Source of the DNA: Diphasiastrum complanatum
Taxonomy: Eukaryota > Streptophyta > Lycopodiopsida > Lycopodiales > Lycopodiaceae
Length of the DNA stretch: 64,000 bases
Assembly (NCBI GenBank): GCA_029204225.1
Contig: CM055096.1
Coordinates: 73,290,919 to 73,354,918, forward strand
Direction of reading: 5' to 3'
The notes beneath the pieces are model-generated. The model worked only from the letters and a program-made list of their open reading frames with translations. It made no database searches and had not been told where the DNA came from. This document shows, piece after piece, positions 1 to 10,713 of this stretch. The position numbers and the translations under genes are program-made. Positions within the stretch are counted from its first letter, which is position 1; every line of letters begins with the position of its first letter.

Positions 1-209
1 TGAAGACAACCTGCCTTGTCATTTTTTTCTCTCCATTCTCGTAGCTCTTTGTCGGTGGTTGTAGGCATTTCTTCGGTGCCATCTACCCAGGGCCACAACC
101 CTTCTCCCTTTAAGACGAGATAGGTCTTCACCTTCCATGCTAGGAAGTTAGACCCAGCTGAGTCAAGGATTGTGCAGATATTCGACTGTATGCTACTTAT
201 AGATGCCAT
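1..209 (-). pseudogene. Ty1/copia gag, N-terminal fragment
   Basis: Read on the minus strand from the ATG at 209, the frame encodes the start of a copia gag: a MASISS start, then FLAWKVKTYLVLKGEG, a WVDGTEEMPTT stretch and a basic KELREWREKNDKA segment. The same module recurs at 8382 and at 47597 on the + strand, so all three belong to related families. The fragment runs off the left edge of the window. Gag would form the virus-like particle that packages element RNA in the cytoplasm. Confidence 0.8.
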
Positions 210-321
210 TGTTGTGAACTGTGTTCTTCAGCTTGTTATCTGGTTTCTTGTTCCGAATGTTCGATCTCCTAGATCTAATAGCTCTGAAGCTATATCACTG
301 CTCTAATAGGAGCAATATGGT

Positions 322-333
322 GCTCTGATACCA
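322..333 (-). other. Primer binding site (initiator tRNA-Met)
   Basis: The minus strand reads TGGTATCAGAGC, the usual plant copia PBS complementary to the 3' end of initiator tRNA-Met. It lies one base from the LTR end at 335 and upstream of the gag start at 209, as expected for a minus-strand element. Confidence 0.85.
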
Positions 334-334
334 T

Positions 335-560
335 TGTTGGATAATACAATGGCGTGTAGAGTTCAAGCATGAACCAGAAATAGAAATCATTCATGTTCGC
401 TCTCTTCAACGAACCTCTTCAGCTCTTATACTGTTGTTGATGTGAAAAATAACCTGGATGAAATTCGATTTAGTCTGCCGACTACTACCTTGTAGATCAG
501 ATCTACAATCCTCCAGAGTGTAGACAGACACTACTAGCCTACGTTATAATTCGTTTGGTG
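335..560 (-). repeat. 5' LTR fragment of minus-strand copia element
   Basis: The LTR edge next to the PBS reads TGTTGG on the + strand (CCAACA on the minus strand), a canonical LTR terminus. Inside it a CTACACTCTGGAGGA motif matches the LTRs at 7214-8265 and 46465-47481. The outer edge is not clear. Similarity fades around 560, where a + strand copia fragment begins. Confidence 0.6.
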
Positions 561-569
561 ATGATAGCA

Positions 570-1815
570 CACACACTATCGAAGGTGAAGGCACTGTAAG
601 ATTGATGTTCCAGCATGATTGATTCAAACTACTATCAAATGTTTTGTATGTACCTAAACTCTCTACGAATTTGTTATCAGTAAGTAGAATCACTGATTTA
701 GGTCATAGGGTAGAGTTTGAGTCTGATCAATGCCGAATTACCAACTAGACAAATAAGATCCTTGCACTCGGCAACAAACATGGATACTTATATAGACTGG
801 CACATTGTTATTCTGACACTAGTCAAGCCTTGAAAACCGCTATTCTTTTCAACAAAGCATTACTATGGCATCATAGATTAGGACACTTGAATCATACATC
901 TATGTCGAACATGTCTAAACAATCCCTAGCACTTGATCTCGACTATCCGACCAACAAAGTCGACCTCCATGTCTGTCATAGCTGCAACCTTGGAAAAAAA
1001 ACTAGGATTTCTTTTAGATTGAGTCATAGACATGCAACAAAAGATGTTCTAGATGTTTTTCATTCAGATATATGTGGTCCAATGCAAGCTCCGTCTTTGC
1101 TTGATGCAAAGTATTTTATTACCTTTATTGACGAATATTCTAGAAGAACAACTGTTTATTTTACTAAGCAGAAATCAGAGGCTTTCAAAATGTTTCGACA
1201 ATTCAAAGAGCATGCATAAAATCAAACTAATAAAAGAATTAAAGCACTGAGGTCCGACAATGGGGGATAATACATCTATAACGAATTCAAAGAGTATTGC
1301 CTTAACAACAACATTGAGCAACAATATATTAACTCCAATTCGCCTCAGTCGAATGGACTTGCTGAGAAAAGAATAGAACCTTAGTTGAATCGGCTAAGTG
1401 TATACTTGCTCATGCGACACTACTGAAATCCTTTTGGGTTGAAGCTGTTTCCACTATAACTTATATTCAGAATAGATTTCTGACTAAAGGTCTCTCAGAC
1501 AAAACACCATATGAAGTTTGGACAGGTTCCAAACCATCAATATCAAACTTACGAGTTTTTGGATGTATTGCCTATGCTCAAATACCACAAGATCTCATAA
1601 AGAAGCTCGACTTTCAGAGTATCAAATCTATTTTCATCATCTACACTACTTCAGATAAAGCTTTTAAGGTGTACGATCCTATCGAGTCAAAGATATTCAC
1701 TAGTCGGGATATTGTCTTCATCAAAGATCAGTTTATCGACCTCAAAGGTAAGGGCAAAGCTCATATAGTCGAACTATCGGACTCTTCCGAAATATCAAAC
1801 CACTCACGTAAACGA
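570..1815 (+). pseudogene. Ty1/copia pol fragment (pre-integrase and integrase)
   Basis: A degraded stretch with several stops upstream of 830. The open part at 830-1219 encodes the GAG-pre-integrase zinc region (WHHRLGH, then CHSC) followed by the integrase start HSDICGP and FIDEYSRR. After a frame break the integrase core continues with a RSDNGG-like block and the NGLAEK region carrying the catalytic glutamate, then the FGCIAYAQIP-like segment in other frames to about 1815. Protease, RT and RNase H are missing. Dead relic. Confidence 0.75.
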
Positions 1816-1899
1816 TGATGAGTAGATGATGAGACAATCTGTGATGAACACACATGCAAGTGGAGAAGAGTGAATCAGGGTTCATGTGCGAACTCCATT

Positions 1900-2370
1900 G
1901 TGTCATAATTATCTGATTCCATAGGATCAGAGATCTTAGAGAGAGTGAAAGCCATTTAGAAGATAGAGATAGTTATTTAATCTGTAACTAGCTAAGTAAG
2001 ATCACTGCACATAGTGCACCAAAACTGTGAACCAGTCTTGGGCACAAGATTATGATCTGATTGTTGTATTCACAACTGCTTAATTTAGATTCTCTATTCT
2101 TCTTATGTGTATTGCACTACGAATGCTTTCTGATTGTTTTCTTTCTCTATTGACACACACTCAATTTGGTCTAATCTCCAAGGAAGCATGGGTGTCTCAA
2201 ACGCCTAATTATTCACTCCCTTCATGGTTGTCTCTGACGCCTACCAAGACATTCCTCCATTCGATCTAAGTTAATACTCTGTTGTAGTTTTGGTAAAGAT
2301 CTTGAACTTTTCTCTATGTTGGAGTTGTGTTTCTTCTTCCGCACATAATCTATTCGAGAGCACCCCAACA
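1900..2370 (+). repeat. Copia LTR remnant (R-U5 end)
   Basis: This stretch sits just upstream of the PBS at 2379 and ends in CCCCAACA, an LTR-like terminus followed by an 8-base spacer. Phrases such as CATGGTTGTCTCTGACGCC have counterparts in the larger LTR at 9207-10581 (around 10300 and 10370), so both are the same LTR lineage. The left edge is uncertain. Confidence 0.5.
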
Positions 2371-2378
2371 ACACTTAC

Positions 2379-2390
2379 TGGTATCAGAGC
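2379..2390 (+). other. Primer binding site (initiator tRNA-Met)
   Basis: TGGTATCAGAGC directly follows the LTR remnant. Downstream the sequence enters the pre-integrase region almost at once, so the gag and protease of this element have been deleted. Confidence 0.85.
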
Positions 2391-3979
2391 TGATAAGCAT
2401 AGTCGATGTACTATTATTGATGGAAATTCAAATGAAATCCTCTTTACACATAGAGAAGGAAATTTATATATCTTGAGTCATGATTATGCACTTTTTGTGA
2501 GTAATTCTAACGCTCATGTTTGGCATCAAAGATTAGATAATCTAAACATGAGGTCTATCTTGTACATGCATGTCAAGGAATGAATATTAATGTTGTCTCC
2601 ATAGCAAATCAGATTGTCTATGAAATGTGCTTACTTGGGAAACAACCTAGAACAAGATTTCCAAAAGGACAAGCCAATAGAGCTAAGTCCATTCTGTTAA
2701 TAATTCATAGTGACTGATGTGGTCCTATGAGTGTACCCTCTTTGGGTCAAGCTCTATATCTCATCACATTTATTGATGACTTCTCTTGATTCACCAGAAT
2801 CATGTTCATCAAGGACAAGTATGAAGCATTCAACTGTTTTAGAGAATTCAAACAATTTGTTGAGACTCAAACTGGTCAGAGAATCAAGACCCTACACTCT
2901 GATTTAGGGGGAGAGTACATGTCTGATGAAATGGCAGACTATCTATCTTCATGTGGTGTGCACCATTAGTTGACAGCCAGCTACACTCCGTTTGAAACCT
3001 ACTAAGGCTACAAACCAAGTCTGAAACACCTACGTATGTTTGGATGTCTCTGCTATGCACAATACCATCTGATCTGAAAAAGAAGTTGGACCTAGTCAGT
3101 TGTAAGTATATCTTTATTGGCCATTCAACATTGCATAAAGCATATCACATTTATGATGTTGAAACATGTCAGATCTCAATCAGAGCTGCGAAGTTGATTT
3201 CAAGTAGAAACAGGAAATACAAGAGTTTGTTCCAACAACTCCATTTACCATCGAAAAGCCCATGCGTACGAATGTTCAACCACAAGCTGAAGTTATCCCA
3301 GTCATTCACTCAGGAGAAACATCTGCTCAAACACTTGCAATTCGAAGATCTAGACAACAACGACAACAACCTGATCATTTCGTCCCTTAGGTGTTCATCA
3401 GTCATGATGAACCTGCCACTGTTGCAGAAGCACTGTCAATGTCAGATGCAGACAAATGGAAAGCTACTATGGATGCTGAGTATGATTCCTTAATGAAGAA
3501 CAAGACCTGGAATCTTGTTTATCCTCCTACAAGTATAAAACCCATTGATCTAAGTGGATCTTCAAGTTAAAGCTTAAGCCAAAAGGATCAATATCCAAAT
3601 GGAAAGCTCGATTGATAGTTAAAGGATTTGAGCAAGTTTATGGAATAGATTACCTGACACCTTTAGTCCAGTGGTAAAGCATCAATCTATTTGCACCTTG
3701 CTGGCTATAGCTACTATAAAAGACCTGGACATTCACCAGATGGACGTCCAGACAACATTCCTTCATGGATACATACAAGAAGAAATATTCATTTATCAAC
3801 CAGAAGGTTACGTCCTTCAAGGCCAAGAGCATTTGGTATGTAAATTGCACAAGGCACTATATGGCCTCAAGCAAGCTCCTAGAGCCTGGTATGAAATAAT
3901 TAGTCACTTCTTGTTGCAGCATAATTTAACTTCTTGTTCTGCAGACTCAAACGTATATCGCTATGTCATAATAACATAG
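2391..3979 (+). pseudogene. Ty1/copia pol relic lacking gag, truncated in RT
   Basis: In order: a pre-integrase block (open at 2290-2583, with VWHQRLDNLNM), a stop-riddled integrase, and the integrase C-terminal region at 3044-3493 (LKKKLD, FIGHST, KAYHIYD). RT then starts at about 3460 (DADKW, the K-TWNLV block) and continues open at 3671-3979 with DIHQMDVQTTFLHG and LYGLKQAPRAWYE. The frame ends before the YVDD catalytic motif. At about 3980 the sequence switches abruptly to the protease of a different copia family, so this is one tile of a mosaic. Confidence 0.75.
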
Positions 3980-3989
3980 AGATAATTAT

Positions 3990-6726
3990 TGATTAAGGTG
4001 CAACGTCACACTTTGTGACAACGAGACACATGATCACTGATTATCAAGAATCAGAATCTTCCAGATATATAATCTTGGAAGATGGTTCTAGACACAAAGT
4101 TAGTGGAACCGGAGCGCTGTTGTTAAGCACCAAAGGAAGAGACAAAAGGCTTGATGACACTCTATACGTGCCCACTCTTTAGAAGGACCTACTATCTGTT
4201 GCTAAGATGGTCGATGCAAGACTGAGAGTCACCTTTGAAGGCGATACCGTGGTTGAAGCTACAACCACTCAACTTGTCACGACAGGAAAGCGAAAGGGGA
4301 ACCTATATCACCTCAAGATCTGAGTACCTTCTGAGCAAGCTCACCAGATCAATGACTCGATGGATATTACATGGAACAAGAGGCTGTATCACATGAATAC
4401 AGTCACTCTATACAACACTAGTCAGAGCGGACCTTTCACTGGCGTCAACATCAAAGATGCAGCATGCTTGAAGTCATGTGATGCCTGTAACAAAGGCAAG
4501 ATGTGACGTATACCATTCACCAAAGACTCTGTCAGAACAAAAAAACTCCTGGAACTGGTACACTCTGATATTTGTGGACCGTTTGATGTGGTCTCCCTGG
4601 GAGGTTCAAAGCACTACATCACTTTCATTGACGACTTCAGAAAGTTTGCAACCGTGTACTGTATCACAACAAGTCAGAGGCCTTGGACAAATTCACAGAG
4701 TTTGTGAATTGGACTGAGAAATGGACTGACAAGAAGGTGAAGTAGCTGAGAACAGACAGAGGAGGAGAATACGTCTCCAAACGCTTTGCAGAGTTTGCAC
4801 CAGCAGAGGCATACTTCACCTCAAGACTGCAGCCTACACACCACAACACAATGGTGTGGTAGAGAGGAGAAATCGGACTCTCATGGAAGCTGTGAGATCC
4901 ATGATGACCTATTCAAAGGCATCAAAATTTCTATGGACTGAAGTAGTAGCTACATCCAACTACCTGCAAAATAGGACTGGTAGATCCAGTGTTGTGCATA
5001 CCACACCACACGAGCTTTGGTGGGGCAACAAACCGAGTCTGGCACATGTATGCATTTTTGGATGCGTCGCATACGCCCACATTCCAGATTAGAGAAGAAA
5101 GAAACTGGATAAAAAGGTGCAGCAGGGATTCCTTGTAGGATACGATGTTCATTTATCATACTACAGGATCTACATGCCTGATAGTAGACAGATCAAGATT
5201 GTCAGAGATGTCAGATTTGATGAGTCAAAGACAATGGCTGACGGAGATCCAGTTGGCTACGAAATCTTGACCAGAGGCTACTATGACCCTACATAGGGAG
5301 CGAACCCTAAGCACCCTGAGCAAGATGCTCAAATTCCAGATGAACAAAGTGACTGTTCAGACAATGAGCAGCAAGGTGCACATCCTGTACTCACCAGGAC
5401 ACCTACTACTCACCGCAATTCAGCAGACAACAAAGACAAGCCATCGATTTTTTACTGTGAACTCTCCAAGAAGATCCATGAGAAAAACAAGAGCACCTGT
5501 CAGATTTGTACCTGATAGCTCAGCCTCTATATCAGAGGAGTTCTGTGGATTTAGAAGAGAACCTCAAACATATGAGAAAGCTATCAGTTGTCTAGATAAG
5601 GACAAGTGGATTAAAGCGATGAAAGACGAGATGAATTCCATGGAATATAACAATGTCTGAAATCTGGAGCCATTACCAGCAGACAAGAAGACTGTAAAGT
5701 GCAAATGGGTTTTCAAGTACAAGTATGGACCTAATGGCAACGTATCAAAATACAAAGCCAGATTGGTGGCGAAAGGTTGCTCTAGAAGTATGGTGTTGAC
5801 TATACTGAAACCTTTTCTCCAGTCGTAAAGCATTTGTCCTTACACTTGTTATTTGCATATGCAGCATCATATAGTCTCAAGATCCACATAGTGGATGAAA
5901 AGACTGCCTTCCTACAAGGCGAGTTGAATGAAGAAGTCTATATGAACCAACCACCAGGATTCATCTGCTCACGCTTTGCAAACTACGTCTACCGAATGCA
6001 AAGAAGCATATACGGACTAAAGCAGTCTGCCAAGCAGTGGTATAAGAAGAAGAATCACACTCTCAGAGCCTTAGAATTTCAAACATTAATGGCCGACTAC
6101 AATGTCTATACGAAGGTCACAAGCAATGTAACACAAGCCTTACAGAAGGCTCGTCAGTTCTTTGATGTACTTGGCAGACAATACAAGGTCAGACATTGCC
6201 TATGCAGTGTTTTGATTGAGCCAATTTAGTATCAATCCAGGTCCGACACACTGGAAAATAGCCAAGAGGATTTTGCAATACCTGCAGAACACAAAGGACT
6301 ATGGGCTATGCTATTTTCTAGATGCAAGATTCAAGGTTGAATCCTACAGTGATGCAAGCTGGGCATCCTTCATCCCTAAAGGACAATAGTAAAAGAGTCT
6401 CAGGAGGATGCACTATAGCAACTGATACAGTTGTTATTTGGATCAACAAGATGGACTAGAAGAAAACACCAATGAGCCACTAATCCTACACATGGACAAC
6501 AATACATCTGACAAAGGATCCAGTGTTTCATTCCAGAATGAAACACATTGCTATAAGGTATCATTTGAATAGAGATCTGGTTGAGAGAAATGTATTGAAG
6601 ACCGTTTTCGTTCCAACCAAGCAGATGGTGGTCGACATATTCACAAAGCCCTTGGACAAGACAATGTTTGAAAGGCAAAGGATGAGCTTGGGAATCAAAA
6701 AAATACCCGCTTTAAGAGAGAGTTGA
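3990..6726 (+). pseudogene. Ty1/copia pol relic (protease to RNase H, YVDD region deleted)
   Basis: It starts in the protease, where the active-site DSGAT is now D-to-stop followed by GAT. It continues through pre-integrase and integrase (HSDICGP at 4561, then many frameshifts; YAHIPD near 5090), RT (KCKWVFKYKYGP near 5700; QGELNEEVYMNQPPGF at 5834-6229) and the RNase H tail (MKHIAIRYHL, DIFTKPLDKT) ending at the stop 6724. Compared with the relative at 46465-52836, the RT segment carrying YVDD and the following connection region are missing at about 6130. Many stops; not functional. Confidence 0.8.
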
Positions 6727-6955
6727 AAAAACCTTAAGTTTCTATCTTTAAAGCTTTAGTATTTTTCTTTGCATTTTAGACTGCTGCATATTTTGAACTA
6801 GATTTTGCACAATTTGCATATTTAAATTGTTCGTCGCACAGTTCACATAATCCCGAAAAAGTTGACACTTAGCTTATTTTCGTCTTTGTATCGGTTTTGT
6901 GAAGACCCTCGCATTCTTCGCATTTTTCGCGACTCAGCCAAAGTCATCGACTTAG
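6724..6955 (+). repeat. 3' LTR fragment of the preceding copia relic
   Basis: It begins TGAAAAAACC, overlapping the RNase H stop codon, just after a purine run (AAGAGAGAG) that fits a polypurine tract. It is cut off at 6956 by a Gypsy-type LTR fragment. It carries one CCCGAAAAAGTTGACAC motif related to the GACACTG repeats at 9430-9800. Confidence 0.55.
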
Positions 6956-7213
6956 TGTAGTGTCTTTATTCCCTATCTTATCCTCAACCCAAGATCCAAG
7001 CACACAAGCATCAAGGAGATGAAGTTAGTCGTCACACGCGGAGGTTCGATCTTATGAGAGCGATAGCATAAACAAATCTAGCATAGATGATCCACAATTA
7101 ACTCTATCATCCTTTAACACTACTAATTAGCACTAACATCCATTAACCCTAAATCAATTAACACTACGATCCACAATAAGATAGTTACTTGCTTTCTCTC
7201 TCTCTCTCCCTTT
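6956..7213 (-). repeat. Gypsy-type LTR fragment (U5 side)
   Basis: From TGTAGTG to the CT-rich end this matches 10714-10980 nearly base for base, including the AAGATCCAAGCACACAAGCA block and the closing CTCTCTCT run. At 10.7 kb the same sequence is bordered by a tRNA-Asp-type PBS, which identifies it as an LTR. Here no PBS is present and the fragment stops where a copia LTR begins at 7214. Confidence 0.65.
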
Positions 7214-8265
7214 TGAAGAAATGAAATGTTTCCAACTACAAAGCCTTGTTAGCTTTCAACCCTCAACCTGATGAAAATGTTCACGAACTCGAAAATCTGG
7301 AGACACGAAACACGAAGAGTTTCACGAACACGAAAGTCAAAGGACACGAAGACGAACAATTCATGAACACCAAAGTCAAAGGAGACGAAGACGAACGGTT
7401 TGCAAACACGAAAGATCCACGAACGAGATTCCTTTGCGGTCCAGTACGAGAGAAAGAGATACGAGCAAAACGAAACTTGTTTTTTTCTCACGCTCCAAAG
7501 AAGTACCAGCTAAGATCACGCAACTACCCAGAAGTATAGAGATCTGATCTGATGGCCTGACGTCAGTAGATACTTCCTAGGTCGTGGCTAATCTGCCACT
7601 CTTGTAACTCCTTGACTTGTTGTTTAATTACTCTAATTTTAGATTTACATAGAGCGACCATGCTTATTGGATGATACTTGACATATAGATCAACAGAATA
7701 CACATAGTGTAATAGTAAGAAAAAAAGAAAGAAGTTTGATGCTAGTAAGCAATCAAGATGAAAAATACAATATACTTGTCCGCCTGCGTGCGAAGAATAT
7801 TTTGTCTAGGATCAAAAGATTCAACTGTCCACCAGTAAAGCGAGACGATTACTCGTGAGAGAACCGTGTTTCTCTCACACCAATGCACTACGTGGATATG
7901 CATGTAGTGCTTAAAGAATCAGAAAAAAGAAAATCAATAGATGATATTGTAGCCTTTGCGCACATGTGAATTCATGTTGTGTCTGATCTCGAATGCAAAT
8001 GTTTCTGCTGTTAATCGTGTGTCTGAGTTTCTTCTTGTTCATTTTGAATTCCGCAGTTTGGTTGAAACCATGTTGAATGTTGTATTAATTTTACGAACGT
8101 AGATCAGTAGTGACTGGCTACACTCTGGAGGACTGTAGGAGTGATTCAGATAGCAGTGTCAAGTGATCGCATCTGAACTCCATCCGAGACGAAGAGAGTC
8201 GTGCTTGATTCGCCTTCGTGAAAGTTTTGCGAATCCGACGAATTCATCAGTCATCACAACCATCA
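7214..8265 (+). repeat. 5' LTR of a truncated copia element
   Basis: It begins TGAAGAAATG and ends in CA one base before a PBS, about 1052 bp. It is a diverged relative of the 1.02-kb LTRs at 46465 and 51811, sharing the TTACAAAGCCTTG opening, the TACTTCCTAGGT block and the CTCTGGAGGA block. It carries a tandem duplication of a 39-bp unit at about 7320-7397 (TTCACGAACACGAAAGTCAA), which is single in the relatives. Confidence 0.85.
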
Positions 8266-8266
8266 G

Positions 8267-8278
8267 TGGTATCAGAGC
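8267..8278 (+). other. Primer binding site (initiator tRNA-Met)
   Basis: TGGTATCAGAGC one base after the LTR end at 8265. The gag frame starts about 100 bp further on. Confidence 0.9.
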
Positions 8279-8381
8279 GAGTCATCCTATCAAATTCTGA
8301 CATAGCCAAGAAGCTAGCAGATCCAGGAGGCCAAGCATTCAAACAAACAACCATCAACAAGAGAAAAGACTCCAAGAAACA

Positions 8382-8845
8382 ATGGCTTCAATCAGCAGCA
8401 TGCAGAGCAGGATCTGCACAATACTTGATTCTTCAGGATCTAACTTTCTAGCCTAGAAAGTTAAGACATCTTTGATACTCAAGGGCGAAGGACTCTTCCC
8501 CTGGGTGAATGGCATAGAAGAAATGCCTACAGGCAAGGAGCTACGCAAATGGCGGGAGAAAAATGACAAGGCAGTAGCCTTGCTATCATCTTCCATCGAA
8601 GATAGCCTCACACTTGACCTGGCTACACTCTCCAAGGCCAAGGAGATGTGGGATGCATTGCTCGCCAGATTTTAGACGAAATCAAGAAGTCAAATCATGA
8701 TGCTGGAAGATCAGTTGACGAATTTGCAGTGGGATGGAAAAGACCTCACCTCTTTTGTAAGAAAGATGAAGGTATCAGAGAATGTAGTGTCAGCTGAGAA
8801 GCAGGTCACATACCTGTTGAGAGCCTTATCCAGATCTTTCTAGAC
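8382..8845 (+). pseudogene. Ty1/copia gag, 5' part
   Basis: ATG at 8382 gives MASISSMQSRICTILD and then the gag module seen at 47597, including KELRKWREKNDKAVALLSSS and AKEMWDALLARF. A tryptophan codon is TAG near 8453, so the frame is interrupted early. A further TAG follows ARF near 8675. At about 8845 the sequence changes without a break into an RT segment of another copia family, so the zinc knuckle, protease and integrase are all missing. Confidence 0.8.
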
Positions 8846-9206
8846 GAAAGCTCCCAAGGCCTAGTATGATAGAATAAATCACTTCTTGTTGCAGAATAAC
8901 TTCACTTCTTGCTCCGCAGTCTCTACCCCACAGATCGGTCCAACAATACTCTAGTGCGACAATCAAAGCTACATAGCTCTATCTCTTAACCCACGTACTC
9001 ATGCTATAACTAAACACATAGAAGTTCAGTTCCATTTTCTTAGAGATAAAGTTTAAAATAAAGATGTTGTACTAAGTTACTGTCATACAGAAAGTATGTT
9101 GGCTGAGATTTTGACAAACCATTGTCTAGAGATAAACATTCTACCTTAGTAAATATGATAAATCTCAATTGCAGTTCACATTCATAGCAGTAAGCTTAAG
9201 GGGGAG
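8846..9206 (+). pseudogene. Ty1/copia RT/RNase H tail fragment with polypurine tract
   Basis: It starts at the PRAWYD-like RT motif (now with a stop), continues with NHFLLQNNFTSCSA, a close match to 3900-3950, then jumps to an RNase H tail (TKHIEVQFHFLRDKV, ML-AEIL). It ends in the polypurine tract TAAGGGGGAG at 9197-9206, directly against the LTR. It is the 3' end of the family whose 5' end is seen at 1900-3979, but the two overlap in RT, so they are not halves of one copy. Confidence 0.7.
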
Positions 9207-9429
9207 TGTTGGAGTTTAATCTTACTCATACTCTTCCTAACTTCCCTCCTTCCTTCTCTAAATTTTACTCTCTCAAATGAGACCTACAGAAATTGAACTA
9301 TTTTTCAACAATTTGCATATTTGAACTGATTGTCGCTATAGTCTGCATTTTTACTCAGGTTTTTCCATAGGCAAAAAACCCGACACCTGACACTATCGCC
9401 ATTTTACCTTCGGGCCATCCTGAGCAACT

Positions 9430-9800
9430 AAGTGTTTGTGACACTGATGCTAAATTGGTTTTTTAGGCCATTTAGGCACTTCCAAAAATGTAACACTATT
9501 TTGCAAAAAATGCGACACTGCATTTTTCTTGCATTTTCTGACAGGCAACAATTGGAAAAAAATGACACTGCATTTTTATATGCAGTTTATGACACGATTT
9601 GCAAAAAGGCGACACTGTATTTTTACATGAAGTTTATGACAGGCGACAATTTGCAAAAAAGCGAGACTGCATTTTCACATGTAGTTTCTGGATAGACGAC
9701 AAAAAGCGAAAAATGCGACACTGTAGTTTTACACAGGCAAAAATCCCGACACTGTAGATTTACATGGGATTTTACACAGGCGAAAAACCGGACACTATGC
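9430..9800 (+). repeat. Imperfect tandem array, ~60-bp GACACTG units
   Basis: Successive units carry (T/G)GCGACACTG(C/T)A followed by TTTTTACATG, a pyrimidine-purine stretch with TTTATGACAGGC, and TTTGCAAAAAA. GACACTG or a one-base variant recurs about eight times. The position in U3, upstream of the LTR TATA box, suggests enhancer-like repeats; that role is inference. Confidence 0.7.
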
Positions 9801-9980
9801 AGAAATACACAAGATTCCTCACAGGTTGTCTACGTCTTCACGTACCAATAACAACTGTTCTAATTAGTCAGTTAATTAGTTGTTAAGCGATCTTGTAAAT
9901 GTAAAGCTAGAATAATGCAAAATCTTCTAGTTGCTATATATGTAAATGAGCGATTGAAGATAGGACACATCTGAAGACAT

Positions 9981-9989
9981 CTATAAATA
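9981..9989 (+). promoter_or_regulatory. LTR TATA box
   Basis: CTATAAATA inside the LTR 9207-10581, downstream of the GACACTG array. It is the best match to a plant TATA box in this LTR and probably marks the U3/R boundary. Confidence 0.5.
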
Positions 9990-10691
9990 CATCTGGAAAA
10001 TAGAGAGATCAAATCAGAGGATGATCTGACAGAGATTAAACGACCAGAACAGGTCTTTCAGTAGCTGACTCCTTAGAGTTAGTGATTATATATATATAGA
10101 GAGAGATATTCAAAACTTTAGCAATTGTTTTGAATCTGTAATAGGATCATGCGTTTACCAACGCAATTGTATTGTGGTCTGCTCATTGTTACTACAACTT
10201 TATTATACAGATTCACTACTGTTCTACATCTTTTGCATTCTTGTTGAATGAAATTAACTCTCACTCCTCTTACACAAACATCAACATAAAGAGAAATGTA
10301 TGGCTATCTCTGACGCCTAAATTATTTCCACATTCTCTTCTTAATCAGATTAACAGTATTAGAGGATTGCATGGCTGTCTGAGACGCCTAATCGTTTATG
10401 CAATCTCTCTTTCACGACAGTCTAAGACTCCTACACTGATAATTTTTTTTCAACACAAAAGAACAGCTCGCAACCTCTGTTCTCTAAGTAATCCACGATT
10501 CTGTTAATCACAGTCATCACTGTGCTTTCATTAATCGTATTTCATTCCTGTTGGCATCACTGTCCATCACAAATACCAACATCAAGCAAAATCACCCTCA
10601 ATCTAACCCTAAAATGCAATTTTAACCCTATTCATGCCAAAACAAGATGCCTAATGCAAGCTAACATTCATCCAAACATGCTGCAAGTAGC

Positions 10692-10709
10692 TCCCCAACA
10701 ACGATGCCA
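10692..10709 (-). other. Gypsy-type primer binding site (tRNA-Asp type, decayed)
   Basis: The minus strand reads TGGCATCGTTGTTGGGGA, matching the plant Athila/Tat-type PBS TGGCGCCGTTGCCGGGGA at most positions. All differences are C-to-T or G-to-A, as expected from deamination of methylated cytosines. It sits 4 bases from the LTR edge at 10714. Confidence 0.65.
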
Positions 10710-10713
10710 AAAT

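Larger units (their letters stand above)
9207..10581 (+). repeat. Large copia 3' LTR with internal GACACTG array
   Basis: It runs from TGTTGG, flush against a polypurine tract, to CCAACA at 10576-10581, about 1375 bp. The right end is inferred from the matching inverted terminus. The U3 part (9430-9800) is an imperfect array of ~60-bp units around GCGACACTG. A TATA box (CTATAAATA) lies at 9981-9989, and the R-U5 part resembles 1900-2370. Related U3 sequence occurs at 44900-45260 and after 63601. Confidence 0.65.

Noticed and set aside
2379-2390. tRNA gene fragments at the TGGTATCAGAGC sites
   Set aside because: Only the 12-13-base primer-complementary sequence is present next to LTR ends; no cloverleaf. 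They are PBSs.
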